Source: Enterobacter cancerogenus
GTDB lineage: Bacteria; Pseudomonadota; Gammaproteobacteria; Enterobacterales; Enterobacteriaceae
DNA: 64,000 nucleotides
Reading direction: 5' to 3'
Assembly: GCA_000773965.1 (NCBI GenBank)
Contig: JRUP01000018.1
Span: 310,001-374,000 of the forward strand
Part shown: positions 63,812 to 64,000 of the stretch, piece by piece
Layout of the letters: each line of letters starts with the position of its first letter
Numbering within the stretch: position 1 is the first letter of the stretch
Made by a program: the position numbers and the translations under genes
The notes under the pieces: generated by a model
What the model saw: the letters and a program-made list of their open reading frames with translations, nothing else
Database searches by the model: none
Told to the model about the DNA's origin: nothing

Positions 63812-63943
63812 GTAATTTCCTCCTGAAATTAACCATGGCACAATAACCACAAACGGTTTATGGGTGTTAATTAAATATCCCTGGATAGTCCAACACTGTG
63901 CATTCCATCACAGGTTGCGATCCAGACGTCCCAAAGGGTGCCT

Positions 63944-64000
63944 CTACTTCACCGCCCCTTCCGTCACTCCGCTGATAAACTTGCGCTGAAACACCAGGAA
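63944..64000 (-). CDS. ABC sugar transporter permease, 3' end only
   Basis: The last 18 codons before the window edge read FLVFQRKFISGVTEGAVK and a TAG stop. This is the typical C-terminus of MalG/UgpE-type permeases (FLFLQRYFVQGLTAGAVKG). The rest of the gene lies beyond the window. Confidence 0.75.
   Translation of the reverse strand, partial: FLVFQRKFISGVTEGAVK

Overview
This window reads as the chromosome of an Enterobacterales bacterium, most likely Erwiniaceae (Pantoea/Erwinia-like). SspA/SspB, S9, L13, ZapE, ZapG, DegQ/DegS, EF-P, GroEL/GroES, FxsA, AspA, DcuA, DsbD, YjdC and YghU all look like close relatives of the E. coli proteins recalled from memory. Two blocks of E. coli-like gene order are recognisable. 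The genus is inference; no 16S or marker search was possible.

Layout: (1) 1-6752, a glutamate-synthase large-chain homologue (5' end outside the window) followed by a CysJ-type diflavin reductase. (2) 6807-13702, the conserved block sspB-sspA, rpsI-rplM, zapE, zapG, degQ, degS. (3) 13772-26247, a second conserved block: epmA, ecnB, ecnA, efp, epmB, yjeI, groEL-groES, fxsA, aspA, dcuA, dsbD, yjdC and tRNA-Phe. In E. coli blocks 2 and 3 are far apart, and frdABCD/ampC lie between epmA and ecnB, so this chromosome is rearranged. A 9-bp tandem repeat of 11 units sits just before the tRNA. (4) 26248-27901, a small AT-richer accessory patch downstream of tRNA-Phe with a HipB-like repressor, a truncated hipA remnant and a HigBA-type toxin-antitoxin pair.

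(5) 27920-40699, nitrogen/organic-acid metabolism: an SDR with an apparent 5' frameshift, an RraA-family protein, an EamA exporter, then an amino-acid ABC transporter split around other genes (binding protein at 31083, permeases and ATPase at 38496-40699), with 5-oxoprolinase PxpBCA, an aminotransferase, a Nac-like LysR regulator, a BCCP-like protein without the biotin lysine motif, and another SDR. (6) 40749-48675, a polyol/inositol-like catabolic cluster: three Gfo/Idh/MocA dehydrogenases, two xylose-isomerase-like TIM barrels and two paralogous LacI regulators, with shared TGATA...TATCA operators. (7) 48778-51474, yghU, a DUF1330 protein and a six-TM chemoreceptor. (8) 51683-56625, an operon of dehydrogenase, isomerase and sugar-binding protein with a clear sigma-54 promoter, divergent from a sigma-54 activator gene. 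(9) 56748-60110, a coupled operon of an SSS symporter, a cytoplasmic BNR/sialidase-like protein and an SDR, followed by the relic of a second SDR copy. (10) 60365-62425, dmlR/dmlA. (11) 62528-63811, a type VI secretion module: Hcp, a DUF2778 (Tlde1-like) L,D-transpeptidase effector and a probable membrane immunity protein. The window ends in the 3' end of an ABC sugar permease.

The most notable items are the GOGAT-like/diflavin pair, the sigma-54 promoter with its divergent activator, the Hcp-Tlde1 module, the cytoplasmic sialidase-like operon and the tandem repeat beside tRNA-Phe. Most of the first 26 kb is ordinary core genome.
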